Assembly: GCF_022631375.1 (NCBI RefSeq)
Contig: NZ_JALBGC010000002.1
Coordinates: forward strand, 434,001 to 498,000
Origin: Hymenobacter cyanobacteriorum
Lineage (GTDB): Bacteria; Bacteroidota; Bacteroidia; Cytophagales; Hymenobacteraceae
Direction: 5' to 3'
Length of the DNA: 64,000 nt
Below are positions 35,927 to 44,719 of this stretch, piece by piece. Both the position numbers and the translations under genes were made by a program. Each line of letters starts with the position of its first letter. The first letter of the stretch is position 1. The notes under the pieces were generated by a model, which saw only the letters and a program-made list of their open reading frames with translations, made no database searches and was not told the origin of the DNA.

Positions 35927-36670
35927 ATGGCTGGAATCAGCAAAATTCTCGAAAACAATAAAAAATGGGTTTCGGACCGCAACGCCACGGACCCCAATTT
36001 CTTTAAGAACCTGGCCACCGGCCAGAAGCCGAAGTACCTGTTCATCGGTTGCTCCGATTCGCGGGTGCCGGCCTCCGGCATCACGGGTACGGGCCCGGGC
36101 GAGATGTTCGTGCACCGCAACATTGCTAACCTGGTGGTGCACAGCGACATGAACCTGCTGAGCGTGCTGCAGTACGCCGTGGAAGTGCTGGGCGTGCAGG
36201 ATATTCTGGTGGTGGGCCACTACGGCTGCGGCGGCGTGGCCGCGGCGGCGGCCAACAAGCAGTACGGCCTGATTGACAACTGGCTGGTGAACATCCGCGA
36301 CGTCATCCGGCTGCACGAAGCCGAGTACCTGCGCATCAAAGACGACACGCAGCGCGCCCGCCGCCTCGTGGAGCTGAACGTGATGGAGCAGGTGCGCAAC
36401 CTGGCCAAAACCAACATCATCCAGAATGCCATGCGCGGCGACAACCCGCCCCGCCTGCACGGCCTCGTCTACGACATCGCCGACGGCGTGCTCAAGGACC
36501 TGGAAGTGGACGGCCGCGACGTGATGAATGCCATGGAGCACATCTACGCTACCGAAGCCGTGGGCCACGAAGCGGAGAAAGACAAAGACGCCAACTCGTA
36601 CGAAGGCCCCAAGCACGACCCGGCCAAAGAGGAAGCCGTTGATAAAAAAGCAGTGGCCACGAAAAAGTAG
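35927..36670 (+). CDS. Beta-class carbonic anhydrase
   Basis: The 247-residue zinc enzyme interconverts CO2 and bicarbonate. Zinc ligands Cys42, His98 and Cys101 lie in IGCSDSRVPA and GHYGCGGV, with the Asp44-Arg46 dyad. The sequence continues through the usual helices and ends with a Lys/Asp-rich tail of about 35 residues absent from the core fold. The frame is open back to 35828, but ATG 35927 (MAGISKILENNKKW) is the conserved start. With the upstream SulP protein it may supply bicarbonate for carboxylases or balance pH. Confidence 0.95.
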   Translation: MAGISKILENNKKWVSDRNATDPNFFKNLATGQKPKYLFIGCSDSRVPASGITGTGPGEMFVHRNIANLVVHSDMNLLSVLQYAVEVLGVQDILVVGHYGCGGVAAAAANKQYGLIDNWLVNIRDVIRLHEAEYLRIKDDTQRARRLVELNVMEQVRNLAKTNIIQNAMRGDNPPRLHGLVYDIADGVLKDLEVDGRDVMNAMEHIYATEAVGHEAEKDKDANSYEGPKHDPAKEEAVDKKAVATKK

Positions 36671-36717
36671 GCCCAACCAATCTTTCCGTTTCCCCGAATA
36701 CCTACCGACCACCCACA

Positions 36718-36754
36718 AAAAAAGCCCTGCCGCAATGCGCGGCAGGGCTTTTTT
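36718..36754. terminator. Bidirectional terminator after the carbonic anhydrase gene
   Basis: A 16-bp perfect stem (AAAAAAGCCCTGCCGC and complement) with loop AATGC is flanked by A and T runs; it serves both this gene and the convergent M1 peptidase gene. Confidence 0.93.
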
Positions 36755-36773
36755 GTTTTTCTATTTTGTTAAT

Positions 36774-36862
36774 CTGTCATCCTGAACGCAGTGAAGGACC
36801 TTATCATGCTGGAATGGCGTGTTCTAACGTGATAAGGTCCTTCACTGCGTTCAGGATGACAG
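36774..36862. repeat. Intergenic inverted repeat (family A)
   Basis: Arms 36774-36806 and 36830-36862 are perfect 33-bp complements (start CTGTCATCCTGAACGCAGTG) with a 23-bp spacer. It lies between convergent genes and ends 4 bases from the M1 peptidase stop. Family A copies recur at 44122, 60402 and 61912. Confidence 0.92.
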
Positions 36863-36866
36863 ATGA

Positions 36867-39350
36867 TTATTTCGCGGCTTGCACAGCGGCCACGGCCTGG
36901 TCGACGGCCTGCTGGGTGGCGGTGGCCTGTGGGCGGCCGGCCTGAGCTTTGGCAATGGCTTGCAGATAGTTGAGCACCGGGCGGTCGGCCCCGAAGCTCT
37001 TGTACTTGACGCCTAAATCCTTGAGGCGGGTAATGCCTTCATTGATGGAAGCAGCATCGTCGAGGCGGCCGGTGATGGTGGCCAGCGGCTCCATCATGTT
37101 GAACTTGCCCTGGGGGCGGGCGGCGTCAAACTTGTCGCGCACAAAAGCCCACTCGGCCTGGCCACCAGCTTTGGCATATACCTCGGTTACGGCCTGGGCC
37201 ACGGGGCCTTGGGCGTTGGCTTCGAGGGTTTTGGCGCGGCTCAGGGCCTGGGCGGGCTGCACGGCGGCCAGGGCACGCAGGGCGGCACCCTGCACGTTGT
37301 ATGACTGGCTGCTGAACTGCTTGGTGAAATAGGCTTCGTCCTTCTTATCCTTCAGCTTAGCCAGCGCGCCGAGCAGCGAAGCCTGCACCCAGGGCTCTTT
37401 CTCGGAAGCGGCCAGCTTGCGCAGGGCGGGCGCGGCTACTTTGGCCACGTCCTTATTATCCAGCTTCAGCGCCTCCACAGCCGCCAGGCGGTTGTTGTAG
37501 AACTTGTCGTTGAGGGCGGCCAGCAGCGTGGCGCGGTTGGCGGCCACGGTCTGGTCTTTGGCAGCGGCGTCGATGGCCTCGCGGCGGTCGACGAACAAGG
37601 GCGCGTGGGCGTACTGGTAGGCGTACTCGGCGGCCGTTTTATTGTCGGTTTTCAGCCACAGGGTCTTCTTGTTGGCGTCCACGTTCACCAGGTCGGGCTT
37701 GGCCGAAAGGGGCATGGTGAAGGTCTGGGTGGCCTCCGTCATGGTCACGGGCTGATGCATCACCTTGCCACCCACGTAGTAATCGATGGTGAAGGGCAGG
37801 CGGAAGGTCTGGCCGGCCTGGGTTTGCTTCACGGTCACGGTTTCGGCTTTCTTGGCCGCGTCCCAGGCGTAATCGATGGTCACGACCGGATGGCCCGGCG
37901 CGTAGTACCACTGGTTCCAGAACCAGTTCAAATCCTGGCCCGACACGTCCTCGAACGCCAGGCGCATCTGGTGCGCCTCGCCGTTGCCGAACTTGTTGTC
38001 GGTGAGGTATTTCTTGAGGCCGGCGAAGAACACGTCGTCGCCCAGGTAGGTGCGCAGCATGTCCATGATGGCGCCGCCTTTCTGGTAGCTCACCAGGTCA
38101 AAAACCTCCTCCTGCTCGTCGTAGTGGAAGCGCACGAGCGTTTTGGCGGCGTCGCGGGGCGAGCTCAGGTAGCGGCGCAGGTAGCGGTAGTAGTGCGAGT
38201 CGGCGGCATCCTTGCCGTATTTGTGCTCGGCGTAGAGGCCTTCCGAGAAGTCGGCCATCGTCTCGTTTACGGTGATGTTCGACCACGATTCGGCCGTCAC
38301 GTAGTCGCCGAACCACTGGTGAAACAGCTCGTGGGCAATTACGGATTCGGAGCCGTACTCGCGGTCAATCAGCTCGCGGTCGGTCATCTGCACCTGCTCG
38401 CCGTGTAGGGTGGCGGTGGTGTTTTCCATGGCGCCGCTCACGTAGTCGCGGGCCACAATCTGGCTGTATTTATTCCACGGGTACTCCACGCCGAGGCGGT
38501 TGGAGAAGAACTCCAGCATGTCGGGCGTGTTGCCGAAAATCTGCTTGGCAAAGGGCGCGTACTTGGGCTCGAGGTAGTAGCTCACCTCCTTGCCGCGCCA
38601 GGTGTCGGTCGTTTTTTTGAAGTCGCCCACGGCCATCATAAACAGGTAGGGGGCGTGGGGTAGCTCCATTTTCCACACGTCGGTGCGCAGGCCGGGGCCG
38701 GCGGGTGTGCTGCTCACCATGCGGCCATTGCTCAAGGTCACGTACTTGCTGGGCACGGTCATCGAGATTTCCTCGGTGGTTTTCTGGTTGGGGCGGTCAA
38801 TGGTCGGGAACCAGGCCGACGAGCCTTCGGTCTCGCCCTGCGTCCAGATTTGCACCGGCTTGCCCTTCACGGTCGAGTCGGGGTTGATGAAATACAGGCC
38901 CTTCGCGTCCGTAATGGCAGCCGAGCCTTTCACTTTCAGCTCATCGGGTTTCGAGACGTAGTCGATGTAAATCGTGTATTCCTCGCCCGGCTTGAACATG
39001 CGGCCCAGGTTGATGCGCAGGTTCATGCCATCGGCGTAGTTGTATTTCAGGGCCTTCCCGCTGTCGCCGCTCATCATGGACACCGCCTTGATGTCCATGC
39101 CTTTGGCGTCGAGGCGCAGCGAGTCGGTGGGGTAGGCGTGGGGCTTGAGGGTAATCCAGGCTTTGCCCAGCAGGTGGCGCTTGGCGTAGTCGAAACGCAC
39201 GTCGAGCTTGGTGTGCACCAGGTCGTTGACTTTGGTGGCCGAGGCGCGGTAGGGAGATTCGGGCTTGGCAGCCGGCGGGGTGGGAGCCTGCGCGAACGCC
39301 GGCGAAGTAGCCGCCAGGCCCAGCAGGCCCAGCGCGAAAAGATGCTTCAT
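36867..39350 (-). CDS. M1-family zinc aminopeptidase, secreted
   Basis: The 827-residue protein has a signal peptide (MKHLFALGLLGLAATSPAFA), an N-terminal beta domain, the exopeptidase motif GAMEN and the zinc site His340-Glu341, His344 and Glu363 (HELFHQWFG, 18 residues, then E in NETMADF). A C-terminal region of helical HEAT-like repeats follows (about residues 600-800). It removes N-terminal amino acids from peptides in the periplasm or outside. It is divergent from a TonB receptor gene, with a GC-rich repeat between them. Confidence 0.94.
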   Translation of the reverse strand: MKHLFALGLLGLAATSPAFAQAPTPPAAKPESPYRASATKVNDLVHTKLDVRFDYAKRHLLGKAWITLKPHAYPTDSLRLDAKGMDIKAVSMMSGDSGKALKYNYADGMNLRINLGRMFKPGEEYTIYIDYVSKPDELKVKGSAAITDAKGLYFINPDSTVKGKPVQIWTQGETEGSSAWFPTIDRPNQKTTEEISMTVPSKYVTLSNGRMVSSTPAGPGLRTDVWKMELPHAPYLFMMAVGDFKKTTDTWRGKEVSYYLEPKYAPFAKQIFGNTPDMLEFFSNRLGVEYPWNKYSQIVARDYVSGAMENTTATLHGEQVQMTDRELIDREYGSESVIAHELFHQWFGDYVTAESWSNITVNETMADFSEGLYAEHKYGKDAADSHYYRYLRRYLSSPRDAAKTLVRFHYDEQEEVFDLVSYQKGGAIMDMLRTYLGDDVFFAGLKKYLTDNKFGNGEAHQMRLAFEDVSGQDLNWFWNQWYYAPGHPVVTIDYAWDAAKKAETVTVKQTQAGQTFRLPFTIDYYVGGKVMHQPVTMTEATQTFTMPLSAKPDLVNVDANKKTLWLKTDNKTAAEYAYQYAHAPLFVDRREAIDAAAKDQTVAANRATLLAALNDKFYNNRLAAVEALKLDNKDVAKVAAPALRKLAASEKEPWVQASLLGALAKLKDKKDEAYFTKQFSSQSYNVQGAALRALAAVQPAQALSRAKTLEANAQGPVAQAVTEVYAKAGGQAEWAFVRDKFDAARPQGKFNMMEPLATITGRLDDAASINEGITRLKDLGVKYKSFGADRPVLNYLQAIAKAQAGRPQATATQQAVDQAVAAVQAAK

Positions 39351-39446
39351 AGTGAAACTTCGGGTGAGTGAAAATCGATTTCGCGCGAAGGACGCGAGTA
39401 CCGGTCCGACGTTGCGGCTGGCCGCACGAAAGTAGCGGATAGAGCC

Positions 39447-39545
39447 GTAGGGGCGGGGCCTGCCCCCGCCCGTAACAGAACAGAATCGTGGAAACAGCGA
39501 GCCATGCGACCCTCACGTCCGGGCGGGGGCAGGCCCCGCCCCTAC
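39447..39545. repeat. GC-rich intergenic inverted repeat (family C)
   Basis: Arms 39447-39472 and 39520-39545 are perfect 26-bp complements around GTAGGGGCGGGGCC. It lies between divergent genes, and a -7-like box begins nine bases after its right end. Confidence 0.92.
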
Positions 39546-39553
39546 ATCGGCCA

Positions 39554-39561
39554 TAACTTTG
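39554..39561 (+). promoter_or_regulatory. Candidate -7 box (TAACTTTG) for the second TonB receptor gene
   Basis: It matches TAnnTTTG exactly and lies 23 bases before the ATG at 39585. The expected -33 position falls inside the family C repeat and shows no TTG, so the repeat may have replaced upstream promoter DNA. Confidence 0.45.
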
Positions 39562-39584
39562 CACCCCCACCAACCCACCTATGA

Positions 39585-41564
39585 ATGCGACTTACGCGCT
39601 ACACCACCCCGTTTTTCTGCACTGTTTTCACCTTTAACGCCCTCGCTCAAAGTACCCCCGCCGACAGCACCCGCGCCCTGAACGAAGTGACGGTGTACGG
39701 CACTCGCCTCGACCAGGTGGCCGGCCAGACCGGCCGCTACGTGACCGTGGTTTCGGGCCGCACGCTCAGCCAGTACCCCGTGGCCTCGCTTGATGATTTG
39801 CTGCGGCTGCTGCCGGCCATTGAAATGCAGAGCCGCGGCAACTTCGGCACGCAGGCCGATATTACGCTGCGCGGTTCCACCTTCAACCAAGTGCTGATTC
39901 TGCTGGATGGCATGCGGCTTAACGACCCGCTCACGGGCCACTTCGCGGGCTACCTGCCCATTACACCGGCCGAGATTGAGCAGATTGAAGTAGTGCGCGG
40001 CCCCGGCGCGGCCCTCTACGGCCCCGATGCCGTGGGCGGCTTCGTCAACATCGTCACCAAAACCTTCGCCGCCACTCACCGGCCCGATGGCGTGGAAATC
40101 GGCGGCACCTTCATGGCCGGCGAATACGACTTAAAAACCACCAATGCCGGCTTTTACGGCCAGGACAAGGGCCTGCGCCTGGCGGGCGGCATCCTCAACA
40201 ACACTGCCAGCGGCCAACTGCTGAACCTGCCCGGCGGCGGGCGCAACGATTTCAAGCTGAACACCTACTCGCTCTCGGGCGCGTACCAAATCAGCCCGAA
40301 ATTCAGCGCCGCCGCCCGCGCCAGCTTCGACCGGCGCGACTACAACGCCCAGAATTTCTACACGAACTCGCCCAGCGACCGCGCCCGCGAAACCACCTCG
40401 CGCGACTGGTACCAGGGCCAGCTGCGCTACGACTGGAGCACCCGCGCCCGCACCGAGCTGCAACTGGTGGGCAACTCCAGCACCGATGACTACCGCTACA
40501 CGCCCACTTCGGTGGCCAGCAGTCACCTCATGCACTACCTCAACGTGCAGGCCCAGCACCAGCTGCGCTTTTCCGACAAGGTGCAGCTGACCCTGGGCGG
40601 CCAGGCCGACCGCCGCCGCGTGCGCAGCAACGACCAGGGCATCCATTCGGTGTGGCACCAAGGGGCATTTGCGGTGGCCGGCCTCGCGCCCACCAGCGGC
40701 CTGAACCTGACGGCGGCCCTGCGGGTCGACCACGACCAGGCTTACGGCACCGAAGTGCTGCCCCAGTTCACGGCCAGCCAGCGCCTGGGCGACAAGCTGA
40801 CGGTGCGCGGAGCGGTGGGCCGGGCCATTCGGGCGGCTAATTTCACCGAGCAGTATTATTCGTCCATTCGGCCCGGCACGGTGCCCAACGGCTTCAACAT
40901 TGGCAACCCCAACCTGAGCGCCGAGCGCACCTGGAGCTACGAGGGCGGCCTCGATTTCCAGCCCTTGCCGGCCCTGACGCTGCGCGGCACCTATTTCAAC
41001 CGCTACGGCCGCAACCTGATTGACTACGTGAGCCAGTCCGGCGCGCAGGTTATTGAAAAAACCGGGCTTGCTAACCTGAACGCGGCCTACACTTACCGCC
41101 TGGCCGAAAACCTGTTTGCCGTGAGCACGCAGGGCCTGGAACTGGAAGCCAGCACCCGCGCCCAGCTAAGCAAGGGCCTGCGCCTCGAAGGCAGCGTGGG
41201 CTACACCTACACCCATCTGAACGTGGACGGCAACATTACGTCGCAGTACCTGAGCAACGTGGCCCGGCAGCTCGTGAGCGGCAATGTGAGCCTGGTGCAC
41301 CGCCGCTTCACGGCCAGCCTGGGCGGGGTGTATAAGCAGCGCACCGGCCAGCAAGCCTTCGCCAGCGCTACCGCAAACGAGGCCCAGCTCACGCCCGATT
41401 ACGTGGTCATCAACGGCCGGCTGGATGTAGCGCTGCTGCCCGAGCGCCTATGGGTGGTAGGACAGGCCCAGAACCTGTTCGATGCCAAATACTCCGACCT
41501 GCTGGGCGCCCAGATGCCCGGCCGCTGGCTGATGGCCGGCGTGCGGCTGGCGCTGCGGCGGTAG
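39585..41564 (+). CDS. TonB-dependent receptor (BtuB/FepA-like)
   Basis: The 659-residue protein has a short signal (ending NALAQ), a TonB box-like start (NEVTVYGTRLDQV), a plug domain (LDDLLRLLPAIEMQSRGNFG; IEQIEVVRGPGAALYGPDAVGGFVNIVTK) and a 22-strand barrel ending in MAGVRLALRR. It lacks the carboxypeptidase-regulatory extension seen in the receptor at 5917. The size and plug resemble vitamin B12 or siderophore receptors. A second in-frame-looking ATG four bases upstream is out of frame. Ligand unknown. Confidence 0.93.
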   Translation: MRLTRYTTPFFCTVFTFNALAQSTPADSTRALNEVTVYGTRLDQVAGQTGRYVTVVSGRTLSQYPVASLDDLLRLLPAIEMQSRGNFGTQADITLRGSTFNQVLILLDGMRLNDPLTGHFAGYLPITPAEIEQIEVVRGPGAALYGPDAVGGFVNIVTKTFAATHRPDGVEIGGTFMAGEYDLKTTNAGFYGQDKGLRLAGGILNNTASGQLLNLPGGGRNDFKLNTYSLSGAYQISPKFSAAARASFDRRDYNAQNFYTNSPSDRARETTSRDWYQGQLRYDWSTRARTELQLVGNSSTDDYRYTPTSVASSHLMHYLNVQAQHQLRFSDKVQLTLGGQADRRRVRSNDQGIHSVWHQGAFAVAGLAPTSGLNLTAALRVDHDQAYGTEVLPQFTASQRLGDKLTVRGAVGRAIRAANFTEQYYSSIRPGTVPNGFNIGNPNLSAERTWSYEGGLDFQPLPALTLRGTYFNRYGRNLIDYVSQSGAQVIEKTGLANLNAAYTYRLAENLFAVSTQGLELEASTRAQLSKGLRLEGSVGYTYTHLNVDGNITSQYLSNVARQLVSGNVSLVHRRFTASLGGVYKQRTGQQAFASATANEAQLTPDYVVINGRLDVALLPERLWVVGQAQNLFDAKYSDLLGAQMPGRWLMAGVRLALRR

Positions 41565-41597
41565 GTTTAAAGCTACCGAAACTGCCTATAAAAAGAA

Positions 41598-41687
41598 CGT
41601 CATGCTGAGCGAAGTCTAAGCATCTCTACCGCAAGAGTAAATGATTACTTTGGCGGTAGAGATGCTTCGACTTCGCTCAGCATGACG
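41598..41687. repeat. Intergenic inverted repeat (family B)
   Basis: Arms 41598-41632 and 41653-41687 pair over 35 bp with one mismatch (core CGTCATGCTGAGCGAAGTC) and a 20-bp spacer. It lies between convergent genes. Confidence 0.92.
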
Positions 41688-41711
41688 CTTTTTAACTCGG
41701 TTAATAATCTG

Positions 41712-42140
41712 CTACTGAATCTGTGCTTTCAACCAGTCCTTCGCTTCCTGCAGCGTGCGGTGCTGGGATGTTTCGATTTCGTAGGCGTTGGTTTCGGCCA
41801 CGTTGTGGGTGTAGCTCTGCACCGAAATCTGGCCGAACACCGTTTCTGGCACCACGAAGCTGACGTGGCGAATGCCCGCATTGTGAGCGCGGATGTTCCA
41901 GTCGGTGCGCATCCATTCCTGGTCGGCGGGTTTCACGGCCTGCACGTCGCGGGTGTCGGCGAGCCAGCCCAGGGGCTGGGTGCGGGCCGCTTCGGCTTCG
42001 TAGAGCTCCAGGCCCCGGTTCATCAGGAAGCGGAACTGCTCGCTGTTGGCAAAGCCCTGCCAGGAGATGATGAAACACGGAACTTCGGGCGAGAATAGCA
42101 TGCGGCCATACGGCTCGGCGTGCACAACGGTATCGGACAT
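41712..42140 (-). CDS. Hypothetical protein, possibly SpoIIAA/STAS-like
   Basis: The 142-residue cytoplasmic protein (start MSDTVVHAEPYGRMLF) has alternating strands and helices: CFIISWQGFANSEQFRFLMNRGLELY, LGWLADTRDVQAVKPADQEWM and HVSFVVPETVFGQISVQSY. This pattern recalls SpoIIAA-like (STAS/SEC14) proteins of Bacteroidota, but no catalytic motif is seen. The frame is open upstream to 42191; I prefer the ATG at 42140. It is divergent from the riboswitch-controlled permease. Confidence 0.72.
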   Translation of the reverse strand: MSDTVVHAEPYGRMLFSPEVPCFIISWQGFANSEQFRFLMNRGLELYEAEAARTQPLGWLADTRDVQAVKPADQEWMRTDWNIRAHNAGIRHVSFVVPETVFGQISVQSYTHNVAETNAYEIETSQHRTLQEAKDWLKAQIQ

Positions 42141-42245
42141 GAACTGGCGGTATCGGGCAGGTGGTGGGAAGCGGACATACGCGCCAGCCAAATGCCTCGC
42201 CCATACGCGCGGCGGCGCGGCGGGGTTGCCGGGCGGTAGTTGCGG

Positions 42246-42277
42246 TTGGCCCGGGCAGCCATTCGGCGCTACCTTTG
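42246..42277 (+). promoter_or_regulatory. Promoter of the riboswitch-permease transcript
   Basis: TTG (42246-42248), 21 bases and TACCTTTG (42270-42277) fit the Bacteroidota consensus. RNA would begin near 42284, about 23 bases before the first paired base of the riboswitch. Confidence 0.65.
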
Positions 42278-42306
42278 CGCCATCAATTCTTTCTCCCCGA
42301 AGGATT

Positions 42307-42400
42307 GTTTTTATACAGAGGCGCTGAGAGACAGGCTCGACGACGCGCCGGCAACCACCCGCAACCGCGGGCCGGTGCCAAGTCCTGATTATATAAAAAC
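42307..42400 (+). promoter_or_regulatory. SAM-I riboswitch (S-box aptamer)
   Basis: The core matches the S-box aptamer: GAGAGACAGGCTCGACGA at about 42326-42343, then CGCCGGCAACC, a variable P3 stem (ACCCGC-AACC-GCGGG) and GGTGCCAAGTCCTGA. The closing P1 helix is perfect over 9 bp (GTTTTTATA at 42307-42315 with TATAAAAAC at 42392-42400). It binds S-adenosylmethionine and should reduce expression of the downstream permease when SAM is plentiful. The 231 bases to the ATG must hold the expression platform. I see no clear terminator there, only small hairpins such as GGCG-CTAA-CGCC, so the mechanism is unsettled. Confidence 0.88.
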
Positions 42401-42631
42401 AACTGCCGTGCCTGCTGTTCCTGCTGCCTCGCTTGCTTTTCCTGGTCTTTTTCGTGCCCGTTTGTTATCGGCGGGCCGGATGCTGACGGGCTGTTGTTGC
42501 TGTTGATTGCGGGCGCTAACGCCGCGTAGCTGACGCTGCGGCCGGCCATTCCAATTCCTTTTTACGGGCTTTTTGCTTTGCGGCACGGCCGCCCCGGGTG
42601 GGGCGGTGGCGTGGCGCGTATTTATCTGGTT

Positions 42632-44092
42632 ATGTTGAAAAAATCACTGGAGCTGCTCCGCGCGGAGGCAGCCGAAACGGGGGCGAATACTCTCAAACGC
42701 AGCCTGAACGGCGTGAGCCTGATTGCCATTGGCATCGGCGTTATTATTGGGGCGGGCCTGTTTTCGCTCACCGGCATCGCGGCGGCCAACAATGCGGGGC
42801 CGGCCGTAACGCTCTCCTTTGTGGTGGCGGCCGTGGGCTGCGCCTTCTCGGCGCTGTGCTACGCCGAGTTTGCGGCGCTGGTGCCCGTTTCGGGCTCGGC
42901 CTACACGTATTCGTACGCCACGATGGGCGAGCTGTTTGCCTGGATTATCGGCTGGGACCTAGTGCTCGAATACTCGGTAGGCGCGGCCACGGTGGCCATC
43001 AGCTGGTCGCAGTACCTCATCAAGTTTCTGGGCAAGTACGGGCTGCACATTCCGGCGCGGCTGGTGATGTCGCCGTTCGAAAGCGCCACGCTGGCCGACG
43101 GCAGCACCGTGAGCGGCTACGTGAACGTGCCGGCCATGCTCATCGTGCTGGCCATTACGGCCATCGTGACGCGCGGTACCAAAGGGTCGGCGTGGTTCAA
43201 TGCGCTGGTGGTGGCCCTGAAGGTGGCGGTGGTGCTGGTGTTCATTGCCCTGGGCTGGCAGTACATCGACCCCGCCAACTACCAACCCTACATCCCGGCC
43301 AATACCGGAACGTTCGGCGAGTTTGGGCTAAGCGGGATTCTGCGCGGGGCGGGCGTGATTTTCTTCGTCTTTATCGGCTTCGACATCGTGGCCACGATGG
43401 CGCAGGAAACCAAGAACCCGCAGCGCAACATGCCCATTGGCATTCTGGGCTCGCTGGCGGTGTGCACGGTGCTGTTCGTGCTGTTCGGGCACGTGCTGAC
43501 CGGTTTGGCCAACTACACCGAGTTCAAGAACAGCGCCGCGCCGGTGGCCATTGCCATCGAGAAAACGCCCTACGCCTGGCTGTCCTCGGCCGTGATTCTG
43601 GCCATTCTGGTGGGCTATACTTCCGTGATTCTGGTGGATTTGCTGGGGCAGTCGCGGGTATTTTTCTCGATGTCGAAGGATGGGCTGCTGCCGCCGGTGT
43701 TCTCGCGGCTGCATCCCACGTTCAACACTCCCGCGCAGTCGACGCTGCTGCTGGGCACGTTCATTGCGCTGTTTGCGGGCTTCGTGCCCATTTCGGTGGT
43801 GGGCGAGATGACGAGCATCGGCACGCTGCTGGCGTTCGTGATGGTGTGCCTCGGCGTACTCATCATGCGCAAAACCAACCCCGATGCGCCGCGCTCGTTC
43901 CGCACGCCGTGGGTGCCGGTGGTGCCCATTCTGGGCATCGTGGTGTGCCTGGTGATGATGGCCTCGCTGCCCTGGGAAACGTGGCTGCGTCTCATTGTAT
44001 GGCTGGCGCTGGGCATGGTCATCTACTTCGGCTACGGCCGCAAGCATAGCAAGCTGCGGCTGGCGCAGGAAGGGGCATCAGTTAAGAGTTAG
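42632..44092 (+). CDS. APC-family amino-acid permease under SAM riboswitch control
   Basis: The 486-residue protein has 12 predicted helices with the APC signatures: IAIGIGVIIGAGLFSLTGIAA in TM1, FAALVPVSGSAYTYSYATMGE, and FFVFIGFDIVATMAQETKNPQRNMPIGI. It resembles cationic-amino-acid-transporter (YfnA/CAT) proteins. Because the mRNA leader carries a SAM-I riboswitch, its substrate is predicted to be methionine or a related sulfur amino acid, not arginine or lysine as annotation by homology might suggest. The frame is open back to 42578; the ATG at 42632 begins the typical N-terminal tail. Confidence 0.93.
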   Translation: MLKKSLELLRAEAAETGANTLKRSLNGVSLIAIGIGVIIGAGLFSLTGIAAANNAGPAVTLSFVVAAVGCAFSALCYAEFAALVPVSGSAYTYSYATMGELFAWIIGWDLVLEYSVGAATVAISWSQYLIKFLGKYGLHIPARLVMSPFESATLADGSTVSGYVNVPAMLIVLAITAIVTRGTKGSAWFNALVVALKVAVVLVFIALGWQYIDPANYQPYIPANTGTFGEFGLSGILRGAGVIFFVFIGFDIVATMAQETKNPQRNMPIGILGSLAVCTVLFVLFGHVLTGLANYTEFKNSAAPVAIAIEKTPYAWLSSAVILAILVGYTSVILVDLLGQSRVFFSMSKDGLLPPVFSRLHPTFNTPAQSTLLLGTFIALFAGFVPISVVGEMTSIGTLLAFVMVCLGVLIMRKTNPDAPRSFRTPWVPVVPILGIVVCLVMMASLPWETWLRLIVWLALGMVIYFGYGRKHSKLRLAQEGASVKS

Positions 44093-44121
44093 GAGTTAAA
44101 AGTTAAAAGTTGGGGGCGCTG

Positions 44122-44216
44122 GTCATCCTGAGCGCAGCGAAGGACCTTATCACGGTTGAACGGATTGCTGTAAACTGCTCCGACGTGATAAGGTCCTTCG
44201 CTGCGCTCAGGATGAC
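44122..44216. repeat. Intergenic inverted repeat (family A), nested in a word-like repeat
   Basis: Arms 44122-44154 and 44184-44216 are perfect 33-bp complements (start GTCATCCTGAGCGCAGCG). Outside them, TTAAGAGTTAGGAGTT-type words (44087-44110) face AGCTCTTAACTCC-type words (44225-44250), giving a second, outer inverted repeat. It separates convergent genes. Confidence 0.9.
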
Positions 44217-44251
44217 AGGCGCCCCAGCTCTTAACTCCCAGCTCTTAACTA

Positions 44252-44719
44252 TCAATGCGTCGTCAGCCCGTTCGCGTCCAACTCCTCGTCGTCGCGCACG
44301 CGGCCGAGGTCGCCTTCAAGGTCGATTTCGTTCGCGTCTGGGGTGGGCGTGGCGGCGGCCAGCGGGCGCTGCTTGTACACGTCGATGGCCCCGTTGCGGT
44401 CCAGCAGCTCGCGGGCCTGGTCGGCTTCGGCGGCAGTGGTGGTGTCGACGGTGATGACGGCGTGCTCGGGGCCGGTGGCGGCAATGTGGGCGGCGGCATC
44501 ATCGAGCTGCGTGCCGCTGAAAATGTTGCTGAAAAACCGCACCACGCCGTCCTGAAAGGTTTCGGTGGGGGCTTCGAGGCCGGGCAGGTGCTGGGCCTGC
44601 AGGGTTTCGCGGGTGGCGAGCTGCACGGCCGGGCCGGCAAAGCCGGCGGCTTGCAGCTGCGCAACGGCAAACTCGGCTTCGGAAACACTGGTGAACAAAC
44701 CAACAACGGTACGGGCCAT
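44252..44719 (-). CDS. General-stress-protein-like hypothetical (YflT-type domain)
   Basis: The 155-residue protein begins MARTVVGLFTSVSEAEFAVAQLQAAGF, the pattern of the YflT/general stress 17M domain, in which a ferredoxin-like fold handles a glycine-rich helix. A spacer (QDGVVRFFSNIFSG) and a second strand-helix unit follow (HAVITVDTTTAAEADQARELLDRNGAIDVY), with an acidic C-terminal tail (DEELDANG). Likely a cytoplasmic stress protein of unknown activity. Confidence 0.75.
   Translation of the reverse strand: MARTVVGLFTSVSEAEFAVAQLQAAGFAGPAVQLATRETLQAQHLPGLEAPTETFQDGVVRFFSNIFSGTQLDDAAAHIAATGPEHAVITVDTTTAAEADQARELLDRNGAIDVYKQRPLAAATPTPDANEIDLEGDLGRVRDDEELDANGLTTH

Noticed and set aside
42160..42191. 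Longer start for the STAS-like protein
   Set aside because: The added residues (MAGAYVRFPPPARYRQF) are not typical and the ATG at 42140 fits better.
42598..44049. 483-codon frame overlapping the permease in another frame
   Set aside because: The permease frame has 12 membrane helices and family motifs; the other frame is Arg/Gly/His-rich.
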